From: an uncultured Desulfuromusa sp.
GTDB taxonomy: Bacteria > Desulfobacterota > Desulfuromonadia > Desulfuromonadales > Geopsychrobacteraceae
Direction: 5' to 3'
DNA: 64,000 nt
NCBI RefSeq assembly: GCF_963675815.1
Contig: NZ_OY776574.1
Location: 1,668,001-1,732,000 of the forward strand
Part shown: positions 1 through 8,454 of the stretch, one piece after another
Layout of the letters: every line of letters begins with the position of its first letter
How positions within the stretch are numbered: the stretch's first letter is position 1
The notes under the pieces: generated by a model
The model's input: only the letters and a program-made list of their open reading frames with translations
The model's database searches: none
Told to the model about the DNA's origin: nothing
Program-made: the position numbers and the translations under genes

Positions 1-2
1 CC

Positions 3-665
3 TATCTGCATTTCGGGCACATCTCAACACACCAGATCGTTCAACATTTATTTGCCCAGGAAAACTGGAGCATTGGTCATCTGTCCCCGGAAACCAGAGG
101 GAAGAGAAGTGGCTGGTGGGGTCTGAGTGACGCTGCGGAGAGTTTTCTGGACGAACTGGTGACTTGGCGGGAAGTTGGTTTTAATGCTGCGCTGTTCCTC
201 CCGGATTATAATCAGTTTGATTCCCTTCCCGGGTGGGCCAGAGAATCCCTCGCCAAGCACCGTGATGATCCGCGGATTTACATTTATAGCCTTGAACAGT
301 TGGAACAGGCTCAGACCCATGATCCCCTTTGGAACGCAGCACAAAATCAGTTGCTTCAAGAAGGGCGGATGCAAAATTATTTACGTATGCTTTGGGGAAA
401 GAAGATTCTTGAATGGAGTCCTGACCCTGAAACAGCTTTGGAGATGATGCTGGTTCTCAATGACAAATATGCCCTAGATGGCCGCGACCCGAATTCTATC
501 AGTGGAATCTTCTGGTGTCTGGGGCGTTATGATCGCGCCTGGGGTCCGGAACGGCCTATTTTCGGGAAAACACGCTATATGACTTCAGAGAACACTGCTC
601 GGAAGTTTTCTGTCAAAAAATATCTACAGCAATACACGAACAGGCAAGGTGAATTTAGTTTTTGA
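3..665 (+). CDS. Class II CPD photolyase, C-terminal part (5' end outside the window)
   Basis: This is the last ~220 residues of a deoxyribodipyrimidine photolyase, which repairs UV-induced cyclobutane pyrimidine dimers using light and FADH2. The frame is open from base 3, so the true start lies upstream; the GTG at 159 is internal. Visible class II hallmarks are LSPYLHFG-like YLHFGHIS at the start, the FAD-pocket stretch AAQNQLL...MQNYLRMLWGKKILEW, and the DGRDPNSISGIFWCLGRYDRAWG segment ending in PIFGKTRYM. This pattern (WGKKILEW with LDGRDPN) separates class II from class I enzymes. The next gene starts 25 bases downstream on the same strand, so they probably share a transcript. The assignment is strong; only the missing N-terminal antenna-binding domain cannot be judged. 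Confidence 0.9.
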   Translation, partial: YLHFGHISTHQIVQHLFAQENWSIGHLSPETRGKRSGWWGLSDAAESFLDELVTWREVGFNAALFLPDYNQFDSLPGWARESLAKHRDDPRIYIYSLEQLEQAQTHDPLWNAAQNQLLQEGRMQNYLRMLWGKKILEWSPDPETALEMMLVLNDKYALDGRDPNSISGIFWCLGRYDRAWGPERPIFGKTRYMTSENTARKFSVKKYLQQYTNRQGEFSF

Positions 666-689
666 TCGGTCCCATTGAAGGATAGGAAT

Positions 690-1802
690 ATGAAGAAAAA
701 ACTTGTTCTTGCCGGAGCTGGTCACGCTCATATGCTGACAATGGCCCGACTGGATTCCTTTGTTGAGGCGGGATTTGAGGTTAATGTTATTGGCTCGTCC
801 GAGTATCATTATTATTCCGGTATGGGGCCTGGGATGCTCGGTAATGTCTATTCGCCTGAAGAGATTCGCTTTGCCTCAAAAACTGTTGCAGAGAAAATGG
901 GGGCCACCTTTACTCAGGGGCAAGTAAAACTCATTGATCCCGTTGCTCAACGGGTGCAATTGGTTTCCGGAGACGAACATCCTTACGATGTTCTTTCCTG
1001 TAATCTGGGGAGCCAGGTATCCAGAGATCTCACGGACGGTTCACGGAAAGATGTCTTCCCGGTCAAACCCATCGAGAACCTTCTCCACGCCCGTCAGCGT
1101 ATTCTGGAGCTGGGCCATGCAAAAAACATCTCTGTCGGGGTGGTTGGTGGTGGCGTTTCTGCTGTTGAGATTGCGGGCAATGTCTGGCGGCTTGGGCAGG
1201 AACCGGGAATGCATCCGATCAAAACGACCCTTTTTGCCGGTAGCCGGATTTTGCCGCACCATCCGGATGGAGTGCGCCGACTGGTTTGCTCATCGTTGCA
1301 GAAAAGGGATATTCGCATTGAAGAAGATTGCCGTGTACAGGCAATCGAAACCGGTCGGGTAGTTTCTGTCGGTGGCAGGGACTATGAACCGGATATCATT
1401 TTCGTTGCCACCGGAGTTAGCCCCAGTCCGGTTTTTAGAGAATCAGGAATTCCGACCGGTCCGGATGGCGCCATGATGGTGAATTCTTACCTGCAAAACC
1501 CAGCTCATCCTACGATCTTTGGCGGTGGAGATGGTGTTTATTTCGCTGCTTCCCCGTTGGATAAAGTTGGCGTTTACGCCGTTCGCCAGAACCCGGTGAT
1601 TTACCATAATCTGTTGGCGAGTTTACGGGGCAAAGAACTCCGGTCATTTGTCCCGGGAGGTCGTTACATGCAAATTTTTAACATGGGCAACGATACGGGT
1701 ATTTTCTATCGATGGCCATTTCGTTTTGGCGGGCGCAGTGCTTTTCGGCTGAAGAACTATATCGATAACCAATTTATGAAACGTTATCAGGCTGTTGAGT
1801 AG
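690..1802 (+). CDS. FAD-dependent pyridine nucleotide-disulfide oxidoreductase family protein (NDH-2/SQR-like)
   Basis: A 370-residue two-dinucleotide-fold flavoprotein. The N-terminal FAD motif is VLAGAGHAH, and a second NAD(P)-type motif, VGVVGGGVSAVE, lies near residue 150. The conserved C-terminal FAD contact is IFGGGDGVYF. The GAGHAH start is typical of the family that in some bacteria is fused to the N-terminus of selenophosphate synthase SelD (TIGR03169, from memory); here it is free-standing. The start was set at ATG 690, preceded by GGATAGG, rather than the TTG at 675. It follows the photolyase gene by 25 bases. It likely passes electrons from NAD(P)H to a quinone or other acceptor, but no substrate can be read from the sequence. 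No redox CxxC pair is visible, so it is not a disulfide reductase of the TrxB type. Confidence 0.75.
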   Translation: MKKKLVLAGAGHAHMLTMARLDSFVEAGFEVNVIGSSEYHYYSGMGPGMLGNVYSPEEIRFASKTVAEKMGATFTQGQVKLIDPVAQRVQLVSGDEHPYDVLSCNLGSQVSRDLTDGSRKDVFPVKPIENLLHARQRILELGHAKNISVGVVGGGVSAVEIAGNVWRLGQEPGMHPIKTTLFAGSRILPHHPDGVRRLVCSSLQKRDIRIEEDCRVQAIETGRVVSVGGRDYEPDIIFVATGVSPSPVFRESGIPTGPDGAMMVNSYLQNPAHPTIFGGGDGVYFAASPLDKVGVYAVRQNPVIYHNLLASLRGKELRSFVPGGRYMQIFNMGNDTGIFYRWPFRFGGRSAFRLKNYIDNQFMKRYQAVE

Positions 1803-1892
1803 TCTTTGTGACCACTATGCTTCTGGCTGTTCTTGATGTCCTGTAGGATGATGGTCAGGATGCTTTCCCTCTGGTTGTGCCGCTTCAGAGTT

Positions 1893-3083
1893 CTAGAAGA
1901 ACAAGGAAAGAAAAAAACCGCCTACACCGGTGGCACCGACGACCAGCCAGGGGGGCAGTTTCCAGAATGTCAGTAGTCCGAAAGCTATCAGAGCAAGGAC
2001 AAAATCACCGATTGACAGAATGCCACTGCTCCAGACCGGATCGTAAAAAGCTGCCAGCAGCAGACCAACAACAGCCGCGTTAATGCCGATCAAAGCGGAG
2101 CGTATCCGTTTCTTTTTCCGCAATGTCTCCCAAAAAGGCAAAATTCCAACGACCAGGAGAAAAGATGGCAGGAAGATGGCCAACAGGCAGATCAAACCAC
2201 CCGACCAGCCGTTCGGGGGCGCCTGTAGAGCAGCGCCAAGATATGCTGCAAAAGTGAACAGTGGTCCCGGCACCGCTTGGGCTGCGCCATATCCGGCAAG
2301 AAACAGATCTTTGCTGATCCAGCCCGGAGTCACGACTTCTGCTTGTAATAACGGGAGCACCACATGCCCTCCACCAAAGACCAGAGCACCTGAGCGATAA
2401 AAGCTGTCGAAAAGAGCCAGAACCTGAGAACCTTGCTGTGAAAGCAATGGAAGGGTCAAAAACAGGGTAAGAAAGAGTCCGAGGCTGAAGATTGCAACCT
2501 TCCGGTTCGGAATGGACAATTGTGTTGTCGGGCTGACAGTTTCCTTGTCGTGCAGGTAATAGCGTCCGAACAGGGCTCCAACAACCATTGCCAGAAGCTG
2601 ACCGGAAATTCCTTCCCAGCTTACGGCAATCACGGCGGCCAGAAGGGCTAAAATTTTTCTGGGCCAATCCGGGCAGAGCGCTCTGGTCATTCCCCAAATG
2701 GCTTGTGCGACCACGGCAACAGCGACGACTTTAAGTCCGTGCAGCCAACCGACTTCGACGACTGTCTCCTGCAACCCGGAGATTCCGTAGGCAAATAACA
2801 CCAGAGCAAAAGCTGAAGGCAGGGTAAAGCCGGTCCATGCTGCTAAGCCTCCGAATATTCCCGCTTGAGAAAGACCGATACTGATTCCCACCTGACTGCT
2901 GGCGGGCCCCGGAAGGAATTGGCACAAGGCGACTATATCCGCGTAACTCTCCTCTTTTAGACACTTTCGTCGGTTTACGAACTCTTCACGGAAATAACCA
3001 AGGTGAGCCACCGGCCCCCCGAATGAAGTCAGACCAAGTTTTAAGAAAATCAGAAATATCTGCGGCACTGTCAGTTTTTGCAT
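1893..3083 (-). CDS. chrA: CHR family chromate efflux transporter
   Basis: A 396-residue integral membrane protein of the long-chain (two-domain) CHR family, which exports chromate or related oxyanions. The first half opens with FLKLGLTSFGGPVAHLGYF, the family signature (FGGP), followed by LPGPASSQVG. The second half repeats the pattern with FGGGHVVLPLL and AVPGPLFTFAAYLG, so both homologous domains are present and full length. I chose ATG 3083; a TTG at 3149 would overlap the stop of the upstream pirin gene but adds a charged N-terminus not typical of the family. It is the last gene of a likely minus-strand operon behind two pirins. The substrate is inferred from the family; sulfate or other anion transport cannot be excluded. 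Confidence 0.85.
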   Translation of the reverse strand: MQKLTVPQIFLIFLKLGLTSFGGPVAHLGYFREEFVNRRKCLKEESYADIVALCQFLPGPASSQVGISIGLSQAGIFGGLAAWTGFTLPSAFALVLFAYGISGLQETVVEVGWLHGLKVVAVAVVAQAIWGMTRALCPDWPRKILALLAAVIAVSWEGISGQLLAMVVGALFGRYYLHDKETVSPTTQLSIPNRKVAIFSLGLFLTLFLTLPLLSQQGSQVLALFDSFYRSGALVFGGGHVVLPLLQAEVVTPGWISKDLFLAGYGAAQAVPGPLFTFAAYLGAALQAPPNGWSGGLICLLAIFLPSFLLVVGILPFWETLRKKKRIRSALIGINAAVVGLLLAAFYDPVWSSGILSIGDFVLALIAFGLLTFWKLPPWLVVGATGVGGFFLSLFF

Positions 3084-3145
3084 AAGTATGATTTTTCCGA
3101 AACTTGTTCCCGATCTGGAGCACTTGAGTTCTCGCCGGGAGAACT

Positions 3146-4000
3146 TCAATTATGTTTTATAAAAGTTCCCTGTTGAAACTCGCTGAACGCCTGTTCCAAT
3201 TCTTCATGAGTGTTCATAACAATGGGTCCGCCCCAGGCGATTGGTTCTTTGAGTGGCTGTCCGGAGATCAACAGAAAGCTGACTCCTTCATGACCAGCAG
3301 TGATGGTCACCTGATCTCCGCGTTCAAACAAAATCAGTGCTTTATTGCTGTGTATCTCGTCTGTATCGGTCGAAAACTGTCCGCTGCCGGCGTGAACATA
3401 GGCAAATACGGTATGCTCGTTGGGCGTTGCATGACTGAAAGTCGTATTGGCGGGAACCCTGACATCAAGGTATTCCGGTTCTATCATCACGTCGGTAACC
3501 GGCCCTGTGACATCGTCGACTCTGCCGCAGATCACCTTAATCTCAATGCCATTTTTGAGGGTCACCTTCGGGATCTGAGCTGCGGTGATATCGCGGTAAC
3601 GCGGATGAATCATCTTCTTCTCTGCCGGCAAGTTAGCCCAGAGCTGAAAGCCCTCCATCTTGCCATCTTTGTTCCCTATCGGCATTTCCTGATGAATAAT
3701 CCCACTGCCGGCCGTCATCCACTGCACATCTCCGGATGAAATGGTTCCCTTGTTGCCGAGGCTGTCACCATGTTCCACCTCTCCTTTAAGCACATACGTA
3801 ATGGTTTCCATGCCGCGGTGCGGATGCCAGGGGAATCCCTTTTGGTAGTGCCCGGGTGTCGCCGAACGGAAATCGTCCAGTAACAGGAACGGGTCGAACA
3901 GATCTGCTTCGTTGTTGGCAAATGCTCGGTTTAAATGGACCCCGGCTCCTTCTATGACAGGAACGCTAGTCGTTATCCGTTTGATCTTTCTGCTGCTCAT
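3146..4000 (-). CDS. Pirin family protein (first of a tandem pair, C-terminal gene)
   Basis: A 284-residue bicupin. The N-terminal cupin keeps all four metal ligands known from pirin and the quercetinase YhhW: HPHRGMETITY supplies two His, and GIIHQEMP a third His and the Glu. A Pirin_C domain occupies the last ~110 residues. The start ATG overlaps the TGA stop of the upstream pirin gene (ATGA) behind GGAGGAAC, so translation is coupled. Pirins have been linked to quercetin dioxygenase activity and redox sensing; the real substrate here is unknown. The gene sits between a second, divergent pirin and chrA, which suggests a stress or detoxification operon, but that is inference. Confidence 0.85.
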   Translation of the reverse strand: MSSRKIKRITTSVPVIEGAGVHLNRAFANNEADLFDPFLLLDDFRSATPGHYQKGFPWHPHRGMETITYVLKGEVEHGDSLGNKGTISSGDVQWMTAGSGIIHQEMPIGNKDGKMEGFQLWANLPAEKKMIHPRYRDITAAQIPKVTLKNGIEIKVICGRVDDVTGPVTDVMIEPEYLDVRVPANTTFSHATPNEHTVFAYVHAGSGQFSTDTDEIHSNKALILFERGDQVTITAGHEGVSFLLISGQPLKEPIAWGGPIVMNTHEELEQAFSEFQQGTFIKHN

Positions 4001-4938
4001 TGTTCCTCCTGGGCATCAATTGATTTGTTCGGCACCGGAATATATTCGTCTTCATCGGGGACTTGCGGGAAACTCCTGTTTCGCCAATCCTGCTTTGCCT
4101 GTTCGATCAGATCCTTGCGGCTGGAGACAAGGTTCCACCAGACAGTCCGCTTGCCCAGAGGTTTGCCGCCGATAATGACCAGCCGGGTATTGTCCAGGGC
4201 TTTCAGTTCAATATTTTTTGCGTCAGTGAGGACTGCCATGGAATGGACACTGATAACGGTTTGTTGCATAAGGAGGCGGCCAGAGATAACATAAACAGCT
4301 CTTTCCGCGACATGGTCCGGTACGTTGAGCGTTTCTCCGGCGGCGAGATCGACTTCAATATAAAGAGTTTGCGAATGGACCTTGACCGCTGATTTCACTC
4401 CATACGCCTCGCCGACCATAACCCGAATTTTTCTCCCCTTTGCTGCAACCACCGGTAGAGCACTCTCATCATAGTGAGTAAAAAATGGCTCACACTCCTG
4501 TTCTTCTTCCGGCAGCGCAACCCATAGTTGTAAGGCTTCCAGGACGTGTTCCTGCTGCCGCAGTTGTGGTGGAGTCCGCTCTGAATGTGAGATCCCTTTG
4601 CCGGCTGTCATCCAGTTTATCTCGTCCGGCCGGATCGCTTGAACATGACCAAGGCTGTCACGGTGCAGGATCTCTCCGGAAAAAACATAGGTCACCGTTG
4701 CCAGACCGATATGCGGATGCGGACGGACATCAATTCCTTTGCCGGGCGGAAAAATTGCCGGACCGAGATGATCGAAAAAAATAAAGGGACCAATATGTGC
4801 CAGTTTGTTGCTTGGTAAAAATCTGCGGACGCTGAATCCTCCAAGATCCTGCTCAACAGCTTCGAGAAGTAGTCTGATGGCGGAACATTGCTGTGAGCTC
4901 TGTTGACAGGACGCCGCTTTTGCTATCAGGTCGCTCAT
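3997..4938 (-). CDS. Pirin family protein (second of a tandem pair, promoter-proximal)
   Basis: A 313-residue bicupin paralogous to the gene that follows it. Metal ligands are again present: RPHPHIGLATVTY gives two His, and GISHSERTP gives His and Glu. It differs from its neighbour in having a longer N-terminus and a C-terminal tail with NLVSSRKDLIEQAKQDWRNRSF, which resembles the tail of YhhW-type pirins. Start ATG 4938 has a GGGG-type ribosome site. The 4-base overlap with the next pirin makes coupled translation likely. Function beyond a metal-dependent dioxygenase fold is not known. The two copies differ enough that this is not a recent duplication. Confidence 0.85.
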   Translation of the reverse strand: MSDLIAKAASCQQSSQQCSAIRLLLEAVEQDLGGFSVRRFLPSNKLAHIGPFIFFDHLGPAIFPPGKGIDVRPHPHIGLATVTYVFSGEILHRDSLGHVQAIRPDEINWMTAGKGISHSERTPPQLRQQEHVLEALQLWVALPEEEQECEPFFTHYDESALPVVAAKGRKIRVMVGEAYGVKSAVKVHSQTLYIEVDLAAGETLNVPDHVAERAVYVISGRLLMQQTVISVHSMAVLTDAKNIELKALDNTRLVIIGGKPLGKRTVWWNLVSSRKDLIEQAKQDWRNRSFPQVPDEDEYIPVPNKSIDAQEEQ

Positions 4939-5031
4939 AGTTGTTTCCCCTTTCCGGAAGAATGAAATATATGAATATTCAGGCTATCAAAAGTGGAGGA
5001 GGTGATATCTCTGACTTCCTTTTGGATAAAT

Positions 5032-6612
5032 TCACGTGGTATCTCCTTTTTTGAGGATGATAAACGCTGCTGCCAGCAAGCAGCCAATAGAAATATAATG
5101 GGACCAACTTTGCTGTAAAAAATGGAAATAGAAGGCCAGCCCCAGACAGAAGATGAGTCGACTGAGAGAGCGGAGGTTCTTCCCCATATGTGTCAGCAAG
5201 TATTGACGATCTGCTGGGGTCATGCGTACGACCAGATCTCCCTGTTCCGCCAATTCAATAACTTTACGTGCTTTGATTGCGGTTACGGGCAACTGTAAAA
5301 ATTCATATTTTAACTTTTCGAGCGGCAGCCGATCTTCACCAAGAGCACGAGGCAGGGACTCTTTCAGAATGGGTAAGATGTCTTTGACGCCGTTGAAGTT
5401 TTCAATGTACTGAGTGCCGAGCCCTTCAATCAGTGAGCTAACCCGCATCACGTAAATGACATCCTGAGGTAATTTGAACGGCTGATCATGAAGAACGTCG
5501 AGGATGCCGAAAGCCAGGTCCTGCATACTGGATGAATCGAGATGCTCACTGTCGAAAATATCAAAGAGACTCTCTGCGACGCTGCTTAATGTGGCGAAAT
5601 CGGAGTTCTCAGTTAAAATTCCCATTTTCCGCGTGGCACTGATCAGCAAATCGAAGTTTCTTTCGTAGGCGGCCTTAACGGCGTAAATCATTGCCTGCCG
5701 CATGTTTTTGGGAATCCGGCTGACCATGCCAAAATCGAGCAGAATCAACTGGCCATCGGGACTGACCAACAGGTTGCCAGGATGAGGATCGGCATGAAAG
5801 TAGCCCTTAACCAGCATTTGTTCCGTATAGAAGATGACCAGTTGCTGGATCAGTTGCGAGAATGTGATGTCCAATTTTTGAATAGAGGCAGCATCGTCAA
5901 TCCGAATGCCCTCTTCAAAACTCATCACCAGGGCATTATCAGAGCAATGTTTCCTATAAGGAATTGGAAAGCGGATCCCTGATTCTGCATAGACCTGACT
6001 GAAATGCTCCATATTCGCCAGTTCCTGCAACATACTGACTTCCTGAAGAATGACCTGGCTGAAGGCTTGCAGCACTGATTCAATGGAATGCCGGGTCTGA
6101 TCTGAAAATAATGGCCGAAAGATTTTCAGAAAAAGATTAAGCAACAGAATGTCAATTCGAACCTGAAACTGAATATTTTCACGCAATAATTTAATGGCAA
6201 CACTTTTGCCGCTGTCTGCAAGTATGCCCTTGTGAACCTGCCCGATAGAGGCGCTGGCCAAGGGCTGTTCATCGAATTCCGTAAATATCTCCGGATCGGG
6301 AAAGGCTTTCTGAAATGCCCGGCGCCGATTTTTTTCACTCATTGCCGGCATGCGATCATGGAGTTGTCGTAGCGCCTGTAAATAGTTTTGATCAAAAAAA
6401 TCGGCTCGGGTTGCCAAGACCTGAGCCAGTTTGAGAAAGCTGGCACCCAGTGAGCGGATGTTTTCGACCAGTGCCGTAGGGCTCAATGGTGTCCAGATCA
6501 ACCAGCGCTGTCGTCGTCTGAACAACAGGAAAACTGTGACCAGAAATCTGAATACAGCATAACTGCGTTGTGGTCGACAGAAATATATGGCGGTGAAAAA
6601 ACGACTGATCAA
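5032..6612 (-). CDS. UbiB/ABC1/AarF family atypical protein kinase-like ATPase
   Basis: A 526-residue UbiB-family protein, which in other bacteria supports ubiquinone or isoprenoid lipid metabolism. Visible are the family N-terminal block (LGASFLKLAQVLATRADF), the alanine-rich nucleotide loop ASASIGQVHKG, the ATP lysine in VAIKLLR, and the catalytic HADPHPGNLL and LLDFGMVSRI segments. Two hydrophobic helices close the protein, as usual. The normally invariant KxGQ motif reads KLAQ here. The start is uncertain: TTG 6612, just after the stop of the upstream phasin-like gene, gives the full N-terminus, and no good ATG lies before the conserved block. The preceding small coiled-coil gene is probably co-transcribed. 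Confidence 0.8.
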   Translation of the reverse strand: MISRFFTAIYFCRPQRSYAVFRFLVTVFLLFRRRQRWLIWTPLSPTALVENIRSLGASFLKLAQVLATRADFFDQNYLQALRQLHDRMPAMSEKNRRRAFQKAFPDPEIFTEFDEQPLASASIGQVHKGILADSGKSVAIKLLRENIQFQVRIDILLLNLFLKIFRPLFSDQTRHSIESVLQAFSQVILQEVSMLQELANMEHFSQVYAESGIRFPIPYRKHCSDNALVMSFEEGIRIDDAASIQKLDITFSQLIQQLVIFYTEQMLVKGYFHADPHPGNLLVSPDGQLILLDFGMVSRIPKNMRQAMIYAVKAAYERNFDLLISATRKMGILTENSDFATLSSVAESLFDIFDSEHLDSSSMQDLAFGILDVLHDQPFKLPQDVIYVMRVSSLIEGLGTQYIENFNGVKDILPILKESLPRALGEDRLPLEKLKYEFLQLPVTAIKARKVIELAEQGDLVVRMTPADRQYLLTHMGKNLRSLSRLIFCLGLAFYFHFLQQSWSHYISIGCLLAAAFIILKKGDTT

Positions 6613-6613
6613 A

Positions 6614-6889
6614 CTATTGATCCAGTTCTTTCTTCAATTTTTCCAGATCATCTTTCGTTGCCAGATTCATTTCTGCGATGATTTCCTTCAGGATGTCTTT
6701 CACCATGTCTTTAAACTGCTCCTTTTCTTTTTCCCCCCGTTGGGCCATTTCATCAAAAAAAGTCCGTGCCGTTTCCTCACTTTTTTCCTGCCAGCTTTTG
6801 ATCTCTTCATTGCTGGTTTCGATTTTCTCTTTAACTGCCAGAGCTCCACCCAGAACGGCAAAAAAAAGCTGCTCGAGTTTCTTATCCAT
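6614..6889 (-). CDS. Small phasin-like coiled-coil protein
   Basis: A 91-residue, highly charged, helix-only protein with no membrane segment after its short hydrophobic start (LFFAVLGGALAV). The rest is a Lys/Glu-rich coiled coil (EKSEETARTFFDEMAQRGEKEKEQFKDM), the character of phasin-like or polyhydroxyalkanoate-granule-associated proteins. ATG 6889 has a clear AAAGGAG site. It ends one base before the proposed TTG start of the UbiB-like gene, so the two form a coupled pair. A similar small protein next to an ABC1 gene is, from memory, usual in Geobacter relatives. The role could be to tether or regulate the kinase at a lipid surface; that is inference only. Confidence 0.6.
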   Translation of the reverse strand: MDKKLEQLFFAVLGGALAVKEKIETSNEEIKSWQEKSEETARTFFDEMAQRGEKEKEQFKDMVKDILKEIIAEMNLATKDDLEKLKKELDQ

Positions 6890-7263
6890 GACTTTTCTCC
6901 TTTATTTTAACGAACAGATTTGCGTTAAGAAAATATCGTATATATTGCAAATATAAGCAAATAACACTTATGTGTCGGGGAAATAAAGAATAATACTCAA
7001 CACCGGAGACAGAAAGCAATGACAGGTCTCGTTATGCTGGCGTCTTTCGAGTTTTGAATGAATAAAATGCATCCTCCTTTAGACGCTGAGTACAAAGAGC
7101 TGCTACACTTGGAGAGTCTGGTTCTGATTCTTCATAAGAACCCTTAAATCTGGAAGTGATGTGGATTTAAGGTATGACAATATCACCTCAAGTGCCATCT
7201 GGATTCTTTCAACTGCGGATGCCTCCGGCGGGATTGCCGGGAAGTCTATTTTAGGAGAAACGA
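6890..7263. other. Intergenic region with divergent promoters and a hairpin-rich leader
   Basis: This 374-base gap separates two divergent genes. The left third (about 6900-6980) is AT-rich and should carry the promoter of the minus-strand phasin-like gene, though I cannot fix -35/-10 boxes. The right half holds three successive inverted repeats before the DUF1499 lipoprotein gene: GGTTCT/AGAACC at 7120-7142, CCTTAAATC/GATTTAAGG at 7142-7172, and CCGGC/GCCGG at 7225-7240. No coding frame is supported here. Confidence 0.45.
7142..7172 (+). promoter_or_regulatory. Perfect 9-bp inverted repeat upstream of the DUF1499 lipoprotein gene
   Basis: CCTTAAATC (7142-7150) and GATTTAAGG (7164-7172) are exact reverse complements separated by 13 bases. 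The site could be a protein operator or the stem of a 5' leader hairpin; no T-tract follows, so it is not a simple terminator. It lies 92 bases upstream of the lipoprotein start codon. Confidence 0.4.
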
Positions 7264-7719
7264 ATGTCCCATAATAATCGAATTTCTACCCCACTTTTAT
7301 TGTTATTTCCACTCTTGTTGGCTGCCTGCAGCAGTACTGGTATCGGAGCACCGACGACGCAGATGCAACCCTGTCCGTCGTCTCCAAATTGTGTTTCAAC
7401 GGATGCGGCTAATGCAAAACAGCAGATTTCCCCATTTAAAATCAAGGGTTCGAAAACCGTGGCCTGGGAGGAACTGCAGCAGCAGGTCGATCAGTTGCCG
7501 AGAACACAGATTATCACTGTGACCAGTCATTACTTGCAGGCTGAATGTCGCAGTGCTCTGTTCGGCTTTGTTGATGATCTCGAATTTCTTCTCCGTGAGG
7601 AGCAGGGGACCATTGCGATTCGTTCTGCGGCCCGGACTGGCTATTCGGACTTTGGTGTCAATCGCAAGCGGATTGAAACTTTGCGTGCCGCGCTGGTCAG
7701 CAGGGGAGTTATCGAGTAA
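7264..7719 (+). CDS. DUF1499 domain lipoprotein
   Basis: A 151-residue exported lipoprotein: a hydrophobic leader ends in the lipobox LLAAC with the acylated Cys at residue 22. The mature part carries the DUF1499 pattern, starting CPSSPNCVST and running through a beta-rich domain with AECRSALFGFVDDLEF and ending AARTGYSDFGVNRKRIETLR. TAGGAG lies 7 bases before ATG 7264. DUF1499 proteins have no established biochemical role. The gene stands alone between a structured leader and an unrelated flavin reductase. Membrane attachment is expected; which membrane cannot be told because the residues after the Cys are Ser-Ser, which does not give a clear inner-membrane signal. Confidence 0.85.
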   Translation: MSHNNRISTPLLLLFPLLLAACSSTGIGAPTTQMQPCPSSPNCVSTDAANAKQQISPFKIKGSKTVAWEELQQQVDQLPRTQIITVTSHYLQAECRSALFGFVDDLEFLLREEQGTIAIRSAARTGYSDFGVNRKRIETLRAALVSRGVIE

Positions 7720-7860
7720 TCTTAAATCAGATCATGAGGTGGAGATTGTTCTTTATTCTCCCCTCAAGTGTGTTGAAATATCCGAGCAATATCTATTTCC
7801 CGCATAAAAAATTTCAATGAGTCAGAATTGAACACTGAAAACGAAGATATGGAGAGATAT

Positions 7861-8415
7861 ATGGAAACACTGAAAATAGTTGGAATCTGTGGCAGCTTAC
7901 GCAAAAATTCAACCAATCTCGGCCTGCTGCGTTACGCTCAGGAACATGCGCCGGAGGGGATGGAGATCAGGATTGCTGAACTGAAAGAAGTCCCTTTTTT
8001 TAATGCTGATCTGGAGCTGGAAGATAGGCCCTCGGCGGTTCAGACCCTCTTAAGGGATATTGAAGCAGCTGATGCTTTGCTGCTGGCTTGTCCTGAGTAT
8101 AATTATTCGCTGGCTCCGGCACTGAAGAATGCCCTGGACTGGGCGTCACGAGAAAAGGATAATCGCCTTCTCGCCGGAAAACCCGCAGCAATCCTGGGCT
8201 CCGGTGGTGGACTGGGGAGTGCGCGGGCGCAGTACCATTTGCGTCAGGTCTGTGTGTATCTTGACCTGCGGGTATTAAACAAACCGGAAATTTTCTGCAA
8301 TGCCTTTGCCGGTGGATTTGATCCGTCGGGCAACTTGATTGATGTCGAGCTCCAAAAACTTGTGGATTCGCAGCTGGAAGAGTTGCAGAGCTGGGCACAC
8401 AAGATTCGAACCTAA
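7861..8415 (+). CDS. NADPH-dependent FMN reductase family protein
   Basis: A 184-residue flavodoxin-fold protein. The N-terminus KIVGICGSLRKNSTN is the FMN-phosphate loop of the NADPH-dependent FMN reductase (SsuE/ChrR/azoreductase) family, and PEYNYSLAPALKNALDW is the second family signature. It probably reduces flavins, quinones or metal oxyanions with NAD(P)H in the cytoplasm. The start was placed at ATG 7861 with GGAGAG four bases upstream; the TTG at 7828 and ATG at 7849 would add residues absent from the family. It faces the RND efflux operon tail to tail, with about 40 bases and no clear terminator between them. Confidence 0.85.
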   Translation: METLKIVGICGSLRKNSTNLGLLRYAQEHAPEGMEIRIAELKEVPFFNADLELEDRPSAVQTLLRDIEAADALLLACPEYNYSLAPALKNALDWASREKDNRLLAGKPAAILGSGGGLGSARAQYHLRQVCVYLDLRVLNKPEIFCNAFAGGFDPSGNLIDVELQKLVDSQLEELQSWAHKIRT

Positions 8416-8454
8416 ATGATTTTTACCGGAAGCTTTCTTTTTCCCGTTTCAGCG

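Noticed and set aside
934..1362. 142-codon plus-strand frame inside the flavoprotein gene
   Set aside because: It overlaps a well-supported gene in another frame and shows no protein family pattern.
2080..2697. 205-codon minus-strand frame overlapping chrA
   Set aside because: It is an alternative frame of the chromate transporter gene, which has both family domains.
6907..6928. TTAACG/CGTTAA inverted repeat upstream of the phasin-like gene
   Set aside because: Six-base arms in AT-rich DNA are expected by chance and nothing else supports a site.
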